Source: DATJPD01 sp036394195
GTDB taxonomy: Bacteria; Pseudomonadota; Alphaproteobacteria; CACIAM-22H2
DNA: 28,106 nt
Assembly: GCA_036394195.1 (NCBI GenBank)
Contig: DASWFO010000302.1
Location: 1-28,106 of the forward strand
Reading direction: 5' to 3'
Position 1 is the first letter of the stretch; every line of letters starts with the position of its first letter. The notes beneath the pieces were generated by a model. It searched no databases. It had not been told where the DNA came from and worked only from the letters and a program-made list of their open reading frames with translations. The translations under genes were made by a program, and so were the position numbers. Shown piece by piece: positions 21,841-28,106 of the stretch.

Positions 21841-22833
21841 TCAATCGGCTGGCATCGCCTTGGGGTCCAACGCTCGCGCGATGGCGCGCCGGGCGAGGCG
21901 GCGCGCCGCCGGCCCCAGCACGCGCTCGGCCCCGCTGGCCCTGAACGCCGCGAAGGCGGCAGTGGTGCGCAGCCAGACCAGGCGCTGCATCGGCTTGAGA
22001 AGCGGCCGCAGGGCTGCTTCCGCCGTCGGGCCACGGCGCTTGAAATAGGCGGCGAGGAAGCGCTCGCGATCGGCGGCGCTGATCCGCTCCCCCGATCGGC
22101 CCCAGGCGATCGCCGCCGGCAGCATGGCGTGCGCCAGGTCGATCGCCGGCGAACCGTACACTGCCTTCTCGAGATCGACGCAGATCGCCCGCCCGTCGCG
22201 GCGCAGAATGAAATTCCGCGGATGGGCATCGGTGATGACGAGGGCCCGTGGTGCTGCTCGGAGTTCGGCCGCGCGCGCCGCCGTCTCGTCGCGCACGCGG
22301 TCGCGGGCCCTGGCCAGCCGCGCCTGCACCGGCGGGGTCAGACTCTCCCACGCCGCCGCGAGGTGACGCTCGACGACCGTCAGGGTCGCGGCGACCGGGT
22401 CGGCGGGCGAGGGCAGCGGTGCCCGCGCTGCGGGCGGCGGCAGCGGCAGTTCGTGGATGGCGGCGAGGGCCGCGGCGAGACTTCCAAAATCGCGCGGCAC
22501 CACCGGTGCCTGGCCGCGGATCTCCTCGACCAGCAGCCCGCCGCCGGGCAATCCGGCGGCGGGCGGCAGCACGCCGTCCAGGCGCGGCGCGTGACCCGAG
22601 GGTGCCATGCGGCGGAAGGTCTCGGCCTGCCGGGCGAGGGCCGCCTCGCCGGCGCCGGTGATCGGCACCCGCAGGACCAGCCCCGTGCCGCGCAGCCGCC
22701 AGTGGCGATGGGCGAGGCCGCGCCGCGGCAGCTCGACGAGGTCGCGCGCGCCGACGCGGCCGCACAGGCCGCTGGCGGCAAGGGCGGCGGCAAGGGCTGT
22801 GCGGCTGGGCGTGGGCGGCAGGCGCGACGACAT
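21841..22833 (-). CDS. APH/choline-kinase-like phosphotransferase
   Basis: A 330-aa protein with a kinase-like fold. The catalytic loop reads VITDAHPRNFIL (Asp202, Asn207) in place of the usual HGDxxxxN, and the metal-binding aspartate lies in AICVDLEKAVYGSPAIDLAH (Asp220). The N-terminal lobe carries HRHWRLRGTGLVLRVPI, including the strand that normally holds ATP. Such proteins phosphorylate small molecules (aminoglycosides, choline, sugars); with no resistance context here, an antibiotic substrate is not implied. It is divergent from the glycosyltransferase pair (60 bases between starts) and 80 bases upstream of the HD-GYP gene on the same strand. The DNA is very GC-rich. Family call good, substrate unknown. 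Confidence 0.82.
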   Translation of the reverse strand: MSSRLPPTPSRTALAAALAASGLCGRVGARDLVELPRRGLAHRHWRLRGTGLVLRVPITGAGEAALARQAETFRRMAPSGHAPRLDGVLPPAAGLPGGGLLVEEIRGQAPVVPRDFGSLAAALAAIHELPLPPPAARAPLPSPADPVAATLTVVERHLAAAWESLTPPVQARLARARDRVRDETAARAAELRAAPRALVITDAHPRNFILRRDGRAICVDLEKAVYGSPAIDLAHAMLPAAIAWGRSGERISAADRERFLAAYFKRRGPTAEAALRPLLKPMQRLVWLRTTAAFAAFRASGAERVLGPAARRLARRAIARALDPKAMPAD

Positions 22834-22893
22834 CGCGCTTACATAGCCTGCCGCCCGGAAGCCCGATAGAGGTGCGGCTGCTATGATTGCGCG

Positions 22894-23568
22894 ATGCTCT
22901 CCGTCGTCATTCCGACCCTGAACGCCGCCGCCGGATTGCCGGCGACGTTGGCCTGTGTGCGCGACGGCGCGGCGTCGATCGAGGAGATCATCGTCAGCGA
23001 CGGCGGCTCATCGGACGCCACGATCCCGCTCGCCGAGACGGCCGGCTGCCGTATTGTGGTCGGCCCGCGCGGCCGCGGCGCACAGCTGGCGGCTGGGGCC
23101 GCGTCCGCGTCCGGTCGCTGGCTATTGTTCCTCCACGCCGACACGCGCCTGGCGCCGGGCTGGCCGGCCGCGGTGCGGGCGTTCTGCGACGGTGCTGCGA
23201 ACGCAAGCCGGGCCGGCTACTTCCGGCTGGCGCTCGACGACACGGCCGCTGCCGCCCGCCGCCTCGAGCGGCTGGTGGCGTGGCGCTGCCGCTGGCTCGC
23301 CTTGCCCTATGGCGACCAGGGTCTGTTGATCCGGGCGGAGACCTATCGGGCTGTCGGCGGGTTCGCGCCGTTGCCGCTCATGGAAGATGTCGACCTGGTG
23401 CGCCGCCTCGGCCGCGCGCGGCTGGTGGAACTTCCGGCCACGGCTCTGACCTCGGCGGCACGTTACCGGCGCGACGGCTACTGGCTGCGGCCGGTCCGCA
23501 ATCTCGCCTGCCTCGGGCTCTATTTCGCAGGACTGCCGCCGCATCGTCTGGCCCGGCTCTACGGATGA
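22894..23568 (+). CDS. TIGR04283-type family-2 glycosyltransferase
   Basis: A 224-aa GT-A glycosyltransferase. N-terminal MLSVVIPTLNAAAGL, nucleotide-binding DGGSSD at 36-41, the GPRGRGAQLAAGA loop and FLHADTRL with the metal-binding acidic motif at 81-86 are all diagnostic of TIGR04283. Later elements are YGDQGLLIRAETYRAVGGF and PLMEDVDLVRRL. The family was named from arsenosugar loci, but no radical SAM ArsS gene is visible in this window, so another glycoside product is possible. Its stop overlaps the next gene by ATGA, giving tight coupling. No membrane anchor except a possible weak C-terminal hydrophobic stretch. Confidence 0.92.
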   Translation: MLSVVIPTLNAAAGLPATLACVRDGAASIEEIIVSDGGSSDATIPLAETAGCRIVVGPRGRGAQLAAGAASASGRWLLFLHADTRLAPGWPAAVRAFCDGAANASRAGYFRLALDDTAAAARRLERLVAWRCRWLALPYGDQGLLIRAETYRAVGGFAPLPLMEDVDLVRRLGRARLVELPATALTSAARYRRDGYWLRPVRNLACLGLYFAGLPPHRLARLYG

Positions 23569-24152
23569 AACGGCATCTGGTCATCTTCGCGAGGGCGCCG
23601 CAGCGCGGCCGGGTAAAGAGCCGGCTGGCCGAGGGCATCGGTGGTGGGGCGGCACTCCAGTTCTACCGGCGCACCCTGGCGACCGTGCTGCGGCGGGTGG
23701 GGCGCGATCGGCGCTGGCGGAGTGTGCTCGCCGTTACCCCTGACCACGCCGCGCGGAGCGCTCGCGCGTGGCCGATGAAGCTGCCGCTGCGCCGCCAGGG
23801 TGCGGGCGACCTGGGGGTGCGCATGGCGCGGGCGCTGCGCAACTATCCCGCCGGCCCGGTGTGCATCATCGGCGCCGACATCCCGGATATCGATGCGCCG
23901 CTGGTGTGGCGAGCGTTTAAGGCCCTCGCCGCCGCCGACGTGGTGTTCGGCCCGGCCGAGGACGGCGGCTATTGGCTGGTCGGCGCGCAGAGCGGCCGGC
24001 GCTTCAACTTCTTCGGCGGTGTGCGTTGGTCGACCAAGCATGCGCTGGCCGACACGCGCTCCAATCTTAACGGTAGGCGTGTGGCCCTGATCGAGCGGCT
24101 GGCGGATATCGACGACGCGGCGGCGTATCGGCGCTGGCGCGGAGCGCGCTAG
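23565..24152 (+). CDS. TIGR04282-type (DUF2064) glycosyltransferase
   Basis: A 195-aa protein of the CofC/MobA-like nucleotidyltransferase-fold group. HLVIFARAPQRGRVKSRLAE at residues 4-23 is the family signature. QGAGDLGVRM (78-87), the IIGADIPDID loop (101-110) and GPAEDGGYWLVG (129-140) complete it. Its start is chosen at the ATG overlapping the upstream stop (ATGA). TIGR04282 and TIGR04283 genes are commonly adjacent or fused, so the pair probably acts on one product. The gene converges on moaB, overlapping its stop by four bases. Confidence 0.92.
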   Translation: MKRHLVIFARAPQRGRVKSRLAEGIGGGAALQFYRRTLATVLRRVGRDRRWRSVLAVTPDHAARSARAWPMKLPLRRQGAGDLGVRMARALRNYPAGPVCIIGADIPDIDAPLVWRAFKALAAADVVFGPAEDGGYWLVGAQSGRRFNFFGGVRWSTKHALADTRSNLNGRRVALIERLADIDDAAAYRRWRGAR

Positions 24153-24706
24153 GCGATCGCCTTCGGTTTCGCCGTGAGATGCTCCTGCAGCCGCGGCATC
24201 AGCTCGACGAAGTTGCAGGGGCGGTGCCGGTTGTCGAGTTGCCAGCGCAGGATGTCCTCCCAACCGTCGCGGCAGGCGGAGGGCGAGCCGGGTAGGGCGA
24301 ACAGATAGGTGCCGCCGGCGACGCCGCCGGTGGCGCGGCTCTGCAGCGCCGAGGTGCCGACCTTCTGGAAGCTGATCATGCGGAACATCTCACCGAAGCC
24401 GGCGATCTCTTTTTCATAGACCGCTTGGAAGGCTTCTGGCGTCACGTCGCGGCCGGTCACTCCGGTGCCGCCGGTGGAGATCACCACGTCGATCTGCGGG
24501 TCGGCGATCCAGGCGCGGAGCTGCGCCTGAATGGTGTCCTTGTCGTCGCGCACGATCTGGCGCGCGGCGAGCTTGTGGCCGCTGCCTTCGATCAGATCGA
24601 CCAGGGTCTGACCGGACTTGTCGTTTTCGAGGGCGCGGGTATCGGAGACCGTCAGGACCGCGATGTTGACGGGGACGAACGGACGCGATTCGTCAATTCG
24701 TGGCAT
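24149..24706 (-). CDS. moaB: Molybdopterin adenylyltransferase MoaB
   Basis: A 185-aa protein of the MoaB/Mog family, which adenylylates molybdopterin before metal insertion in molybdenum cofactor synthesis. Motifs: VNIAVLTVSDTRALENDKSG near the N-terminus, DVVISTGGTGVTGRDVTPEA (STGGTG at 77-82), the FGEMFRMISFQKVGTSALQS helix region, and FALPGSPSACRDGWE (LPGSP at 138-142). Length is normal. The ATG at 24706 lies inside the last 14 bases of the lytic transglycosylase gene, so the two are coupled in different frames. The 3' end overlaps the convergent glycosyltransferase by four bases. Confidence 0.95.
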   Translation of the reverse strand: MPRIDESRPFVPVNIAVLTVSDTRALENDKSGQTLVDLIEGSGHKLAARQIVRDDKDTIQAQLRAWIADPQIDVVISTGGTGVTGRDVTPEAFQAVYEKEIAGFGEMFRMISFQKVGTSALQSRATGGVAGGTYLFALPGSPSACRDGWEDILRWQLDNRHRPCNFVELMPRLQEHLTAKPKAIA

Positions 24707-27026
24707 GGTGGAAGCTTGCCTTCCGCACCTTTTTCCGGACCTTCGCCGGCTGGTGCGGGGGCGGCTCGGCCGCCATCGCGACCGGCCGGGCCGGCGGCGG
24801 CATCGGCAGAGTCAGCGATCTTGGCTCCGTTATGATCGCCTGCGCAAGCTCCCTCGTGTCGAGATCGTCGTAGACCGGGCGGTTGCCGAGCGGCAGCACG
24901 GCATCGTCGGCCGGCCGCACGGCAGCGCTGCGCGCCCCCTGATACGGCGGCAGTTCATCCAGCCGCGACGGCAGGACCGGCACCACCACCAACTGCGGCG
25001 GCGGCGGATTGGGCAGCGGGGCCACGGTAGCCGCCGGCTCTGGAACCGCCTCGACGGGCGGCTTCTCTTGGCTGGCGGGTGTTGCCGCCGCGACCAAAAT
25101 CTGCGGCGCCGGGCTCGTCGCCGGCTCACCCTCGCCAGGCACGTAGCTCGGCCACTGGCCGGCCGCGAGCAACTCGAGCGACGGGGTGGGATGGCCGAGG
25201 CGGTGCGAATAGATCCAGTAGTTGTACAGAACGCGAGTGATGTAGGCGCGCGTCTCGGGCGAGGGGACGGTTTCGACGAAGAGCAGGGCGTCGTCGCCCG
25301 GATCGCCGCGCATGTCCTGCTTGCGCTTCCATTTGGCGAGGTTGCCCGGCCCGCCGTTATACGCGGCGGCGAGGCGGATCAGATCGCCTTGCACCACATC
25401 GTTCTCGAGCAGGGCGCGCACGTATTTCTGGCCGAGGGCCATGCTCACGCCGGGGTCGTAAAGCTCCTCCGGCTTGCCGTGGAGCCGGCCGTCAATCAGC
25501 CGCGCCGTCGCCGGCATCACCTGCATCAGACCGCGTGCACCGGCGGGTGAAGTCGCGCGCGGGTTGAACGCCGATTCCTGGCGCATGATCGCATAGACCA
25601 GCGCCGGATCGACCTCGAAGCCGCCGGCCGGCCGCCACGGCGGAATCGGATAAAGGGCCGCGTCGTGGCGGCGCCCGTCGATGTCGGAGAGCGACCGGCC
25701 GAGGCGTATCGACAGCGCCGGCATATTGGCGCGCATGGCGACGCCGAGCAGCGCCCGCAGCAGGCCCGGTCCGCCGGTCGGCTCAAGGCGGGCAAATTCG
25801 CGCGCCGCGCGGTTCTGCTCGCCGGCCTGGATCAAGGCGAAGCCGCGCTGGCCCGACGCCGTGCGCAGAATATTGTCGATCTCGCTTTGCGACAGGGCCG
25901 GTGGATCCCAGTCGATCGCCGGCTCGACGCTCAAGGTGCGGGCCGCGAGCATGCCGTAGAATGTCTGCGGATACTGCGCCGCCTGCAGGCCCCAGTAGTT
26001 GAACACCTCAGGCCGGCGTGCCTGCAGATAGGCACGCCCCGCCCAGAAGGCGCCGGCGGCGAGGTCCCAGGGCTGGGCGTTCGGCGTGCGGGCGAGGGCC
26101 GCGAAATAGCGCGCCGCGTCTTCGTACTTGGCCTGCTTGTAGAGCGACAGCCCGGCGATCCAGTTGGCGCGCGGCACGCTCAGGCCCGAGCGCGATGCCG
26201 CCTCGCTGGCCAGCTCCAGGGCGCGGGCGTCGTTGCCTTGCGCGAACCAGCCGGCGGCGATCCGCGCCTTCAGATAATCGTATTCGCCGTCGCTCAGCAG
26301 TCGGGCCGCCTCGCGGGTGCGCAGCAGCTTCTCGGCCCCGACCAGGTCGCCGACCCTCAGGCGCTGCTGGATCTGACCTTTGACGCCGCGGGCTCGTCCC
26401 AGCATCTCGCCGACCAGCTTTGGCCCGGGCGGCGACGGCGCGTCCGCGATCTCGGCTCCTTCCTCGGGCTGATCGGGCGGCGTCATGTCAGCTTCGGCGT
26501 CGGCCTCGGTGTCTTCGCCTGGGACGAACCAGCCGGCGCGCAGGTTTTCGAAGGTTGGGCGGCGCAAGGCCGTGGCGTGGCGCTTGGGCGCCCGGTGCAG
26601 CGCCATCTGGTAGATCGCCGGCGCTTCCGGATGGTCGGCGTAGTTCTTCAGCCACGCCGCCAGCTCGTCATAGGTCGCGTGCCAGCCGGTGGTGTTGAGA
26701 TAGCGCTGGGCAAGGACGTGGCCGACCAGCCGGCGGTCCTTGACCCGTGCCACGCCGCGGTCGGCGGCGGCCCAGTTGTTCGCCGCCTGGGCGGCGAAGA
26801 TGTCTCGGTAGAGGACGGCGTCCGTGGGGCTCAGAACTTTGGGGAGCTCTGCCGCCCATTGAGCCTGAACGTCGACCAGCGGCAGCGCCGCCGGCTCGTT
26901 CTTCGAGGCGGCAAATGCAGACGGGGCTCCCACGAGGGAGAGGGCGACAGCTCCCATCCAGATTGCCGAACCGGCGCTGAGCGCCGAGGCCGGCAAGAAG
27001 CGAATTTTCAGCCTGTGCATTCGCAT
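24693..27026 (-). CDS. Soluble lytic murein transglycosylase (SLT70-like)
   Basis: A 777-aa exported enzyme that cleaves peptidoglycan with formation of 1,6-anhydromuramoyl ends. Residues 1-39 are a signal peptide (ending SAFA-A). A long helical superhelix domain (~50-450) follows, with TPR-like repeats. The SLT domain starts near 470: EVDPALVYAIMRQESAFNPR with catalytic Glu484, SPAGARGLMQVMPATA, and AAAYNGGPGN at 553-562. Residues ~610-777 form a proline- and alanine-rich, probably disordered tail ending in basic KVRKKVRKASFHH; it lengthens the protein beyond classical SLT70. An acidic insertion (~170-200) is also unusual. A second ATG two codons downstream is equally usable. It lies between the glycosylase gene (92 bases upstream) and moaB. 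Confidence 0.95.
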   Translation of the reverse strand: MRMHRLKIRFLPASALSAGSAIWMGAVALSLVGAPSAFAASKNEPAALPLVDVQAQWAAELPKVLSPTDAVLYRDIFAAQAANNWAAADRGVARVKDRRLVGHVLAQRYLNTTGWHATYDELAAWLKNYADHPEAPAIYQMALHRAPKRHATALRRPTFENLRAGWFVPGEDTEADAEADMTPPDQPEEGAEIADAPSPPGPKLVGEMLGRARGVKGQIQQRLRVGDLVGAEKLLRTREAARLLSDGEYDYLKARIAAGWFAQGNDARALELASEAASRSGLSVPRANWIAGLSLYKQAKYEDAARYFAALARTPNAQPWDLAAGAFWAGRAYLQARRPEVFNYWGLQAAQYPQTFYGMLAARTLSVEPAIDWDPPALSQSEIDNILRTASGQRGFALIQAGEQNRAAREFARLEPTGGPGLLRALLGVAMRANMPALSIRLGRSLSDIDGRRHDAALYPIPPWRPAGGFEVDPALVYAIMRQESAFNPRATSPAGARGLMQVMPATARLIDGRLHGKPEELYDPGVSMALGQKYVRALLENDVVQGDLIRLAAAYNGGPGNLAKWKRKQDMRGDPGDDALLFVETVPSPETRAYITRVLYNYWIYSHRLGHPTPSLELLAAGQWPSYVPGEGEPATSPAPQILVAAATPASQEKPPVEAVPEPAATVAPLPNPPPPQLVVVPVLPSRLDELPPYQGARSAAVRPADDAVLPLGNRPVYDDLDTRELAQAIITEPRSLTLPMPPPARPVAMAAEPPPHQPAKVRKKVRKASFHHATN

Positions 27027-27118
27027 CTCGTCGGCTTTCTTAGATGAGCGGTATAGTTAATAGCAAGCCCTTAAACCAAAGCCGCCCGAAGTGAAACATG
27101 AGAAGAATCAACAATTTA

Positions 27119-27745
27119 TTAATCAATAGCCGGGTTTAGTCGGGCTTTTATCGCTAAAAAGTCACGCCACGCGCCACGTTTTTGACTTGGCGTGCGCAAT
27201 AAATATGCAGGATGGAAGGTCGGGATTGTTGGAATCGGACCCGCCACCCCCGGGCAGGTGAAGTTGAACCACCGTCCGCGCAGCTTGATGATGCCCTCCT
27301 GGGTATTAAGCAAGGTCTTCGCGGAGGTGCCGCCGACCAGGACCAGGACCTTCGGCGCGACCAGGGCGATGAGGCGCTCGACGAATGGCAGGCAGGCGGA
27401 GATCTCGGCGGTGGTCGGCTGCCGGTTGCCGGGCGGCCGCCAGTACAGGATGTTGCTGATATAGACCGAGCCCCGGTCGAGTCCGATACACGCCAGCATC
27501 CGGTCGAGCAGCTGCCCGCTGACGCCGACGAACGGCTTGCCCTGGCGATCTTCATCAGCCCCTGGGGCCTCGCCGATGAACATGACCTTGGCCTTGGGAT
27601 TGCCGTCGGCAAACACCAGCCGCGTGGCGGTGGCTTTCAGTGCGCACCCGTCGAAGCCGGCGACCGCGGCCTCGAGCTCCTCGACCGTGGTGGCAGCGGC
27701 GGCCAGCGCCCGCGCTCCCGCCACGGCGGCCGAGGCCGGGGCCGG
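27119..27745 (-). CDS. Uracil-DNA glycosylase, family 4/SPO1 type, 5'-truncated
   Basis: The C-terminal ~208 residues of a family-4 uracil-DNA glycosylase, which removes uracil from DNA. Motifs: KVMFIGEAPGADEDRQGKPF (motif 1 with catalytic region), VYISNILYWRPPGNRQPT, and PTFHPAYLLR (motif 2 leucine loop). Of the expected Fe-S cysteines, FDGC-ALK and SACLPF are visible. The Ala/Pro-rich lead PVPAPASAAVAGARALAAAA is the usual low-complexity linker after an N-terminal leader. Upstream of ~27745 the frame stays open to 27976, but that part is antisense to a protein kinase and is not glycosylase. The genuine N-terminus is missing through the junction. It is likely co-transcribed with the transglycosylase and moaB. 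Confidence 0.9.
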   Translation of the reverse strand, partial: PAPASAAVAGARALAAAATTVEELEAAVAGFDGCALKATATRLVFADGNPKAKVMFIGEAPGADEDRQGKPFVGVSGQLLDRMLACIGLDRGSVYISNILYWRPPGNRQPTTAEISACLPFVERLIALVAPKVLVLVGGTSAKTLLNTQEGIIKLRGRWFNFTCPGVAGPIPTIPTFHPAYLLRTPSQKRGAWRDFLAIKARLNPAID

Positions 27746-27765
27746 GACCGGGCTCGCGGCCGCGC
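27735..27765. other. Chimeric junction between glycosylase and kinase DNA
   Basis: Left of this short GC-rich tract the minus strand encodes uracil-DNA glycosylase. Right of it the plus strand encodes a kinase catalytic loop. The two coding directions meet head-on with no spacer, and each gene loses its 5' part exactly here. The tract GGCCGGGGCCGGGACCGGGC is low-complexity and could support false overlap in assembly or illegitimate recombination. The breakpoint can only be placed to about 30 bases. Confidence 0.8.
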
Positions 27766-28106
27766 ACGACGCCGGGCTCGTCCATCGCGACTTCAAGCCC
27801 GAGAACGTCATCGTCGGCAAGGACGGCCGCGTGCGCGTGATGGACTTCGGGCTCGCGCGCGTGTCGCCGGATCGACCGCCGTCGGAGCCGATCTCCATCG
27901 AGACCGCGCGATCTAGCGATGTCTTGATCACGCCGCTCACGCAGACCGGCACGGTGATGGGCACACCGGTGTTCATGTCGCCGGAGGCGTGCCGCGGCGA
28001 GGGCTCCGGCGAGGCGGGCGATCAGTTCAGCTTCTGCGTCGCCCTCTACGAGGCGCTGTACGGCAAGCGGCCCTTCGAGGGCGAGAACCTGATCGTCCTC
28101 ATGGCG
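27741..28106 (+). CDS. Ser/Thr protein kinase fragment, myxobacterial type
   Basis: An open frame of 122 codons, truncated at both ends. AGTGLAAAHDAGLVHRDFKP, then ENVIVG, is the helix leading to the catalytic loop (HRD with FKPEN). RVRVMDFGLAR is the metal-binding DFG, GTVMGTPVFMSPEACRG the activation segment and APE-equivalent, and DQFSFCVALYEALYGKRPFEG the F helix region. HRDFKPENV followed by MDFGLAR and GTPxFMSPE is characteristic of Hanks-type kinases of Myxococcota and related bacteria. This is unlike the alphaproteobacterial remainder and supports foreign origin. The 5' half, including the P-loop and lysine, is absent. The stop lies beyond the window. Confidence 0.88.

Noticed and set aside
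27119..27155. AGCC...GGCTTTTA near the glycosylase end as an intrinsic terminator
   Set aside because: Only a four-base stem, it lies within the last codons of the gene, and its T-run points toward the plus strand.
27746..27976. N-terminal extension of the uracil-DNA glycosylase frame
   Set aside because: These codons are the reverse complement of a kinase catalytic domain; the protein they spell resembles no glycosylase leader.
1..28106. tRNA or rRNA genes, CRISPR arrays, insertion sequences, prophage genes
   Set aside because: I saw no cloverleaf-like segment, no regularly spaced repeat and no transposase, integrase or phage protein in any frame. The repeated segments present are gene-fragment duplications.

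Overview
The window looks like one chromosomal segment of a GC-rich alphaproteobacterium. A Rhodospirillales- or Hyphomicrobiales-like origin fits best, but I cannot fix the order. The evidence is the dense ATGA- or TGAGATG-coupled gene pairs, the protein families present, the uracil-DNA glycosylase / lytic transglycosylase / MoaB neighbourhood, and two perfect GAAC-N7-GAAC sites, the LexA box typical of Alphaproteobacteria. The last ~365 bases are an exception. They encode part of a Ser/Thr kinase of myxobacterial type, joined head-on inside the glycosylase gene, most likely an assembly or cloning chimera.

Layout. 45-2037 (minus) is a radical SAM gene coupled to an EamA transporter, with a LexA box just upstream. 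2093-15654 is a long run of minus-strand genes: DUF1275 protein, MFS exporter, alginate-export-like porin, exported two-domain VOC protein, DoxX protein, YtcJ-like amidohydrolase, XapX protein and isochorismatase-like hydrolase. A scrambled block of gene relics (10401-11154) follows. Beyond it lie a second XapX and a second isochorismatase-like gene, a thioredoxin-reductase-like flavoprotein, an FAD monooxygenase and a Tat-exported alpha/beta hydrolase. A divergent LysR regulator (15850-16812) sits at the head of this run and probably controls at least its proximal part. I read it as a hydrolase/oxidoreductase catabolic or detoxification island. It carries repeated gene pairs (alpha/beta hydrolase + isochorismatase; XapX + amidohydrolase), several reduced by deletion to short in-frame start-to-end fusions.

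16855-20514 (plus) holds a second LexA box (the 22 bases around it match the first exactly) in front of an unrecognised 162-aa gene, then a 454-base region with inverted repeats, a small membrane-protein gene with a decayed tandem copy, a heme catalase and an exported alpha/beta hydrolase. 20531-22833 (minus) encodes a GAF/HD-GYP protein and a small-molecule kinase-like phosphotransferase. 22894-24152 (plus) is an overlapping pair of TIGR04283/TIGR04282-type glycosyltransferases. 24149-27745 (minus) is moaB, a soluble lytic transglycosylase and the 5'-truncated family-4-type uracil-DNA glycosylase.

No tRNA, rRNA, CRISPR array, insertion sequence or prophage gene was recognised. Percentages and alignments quoted here were made by eye.
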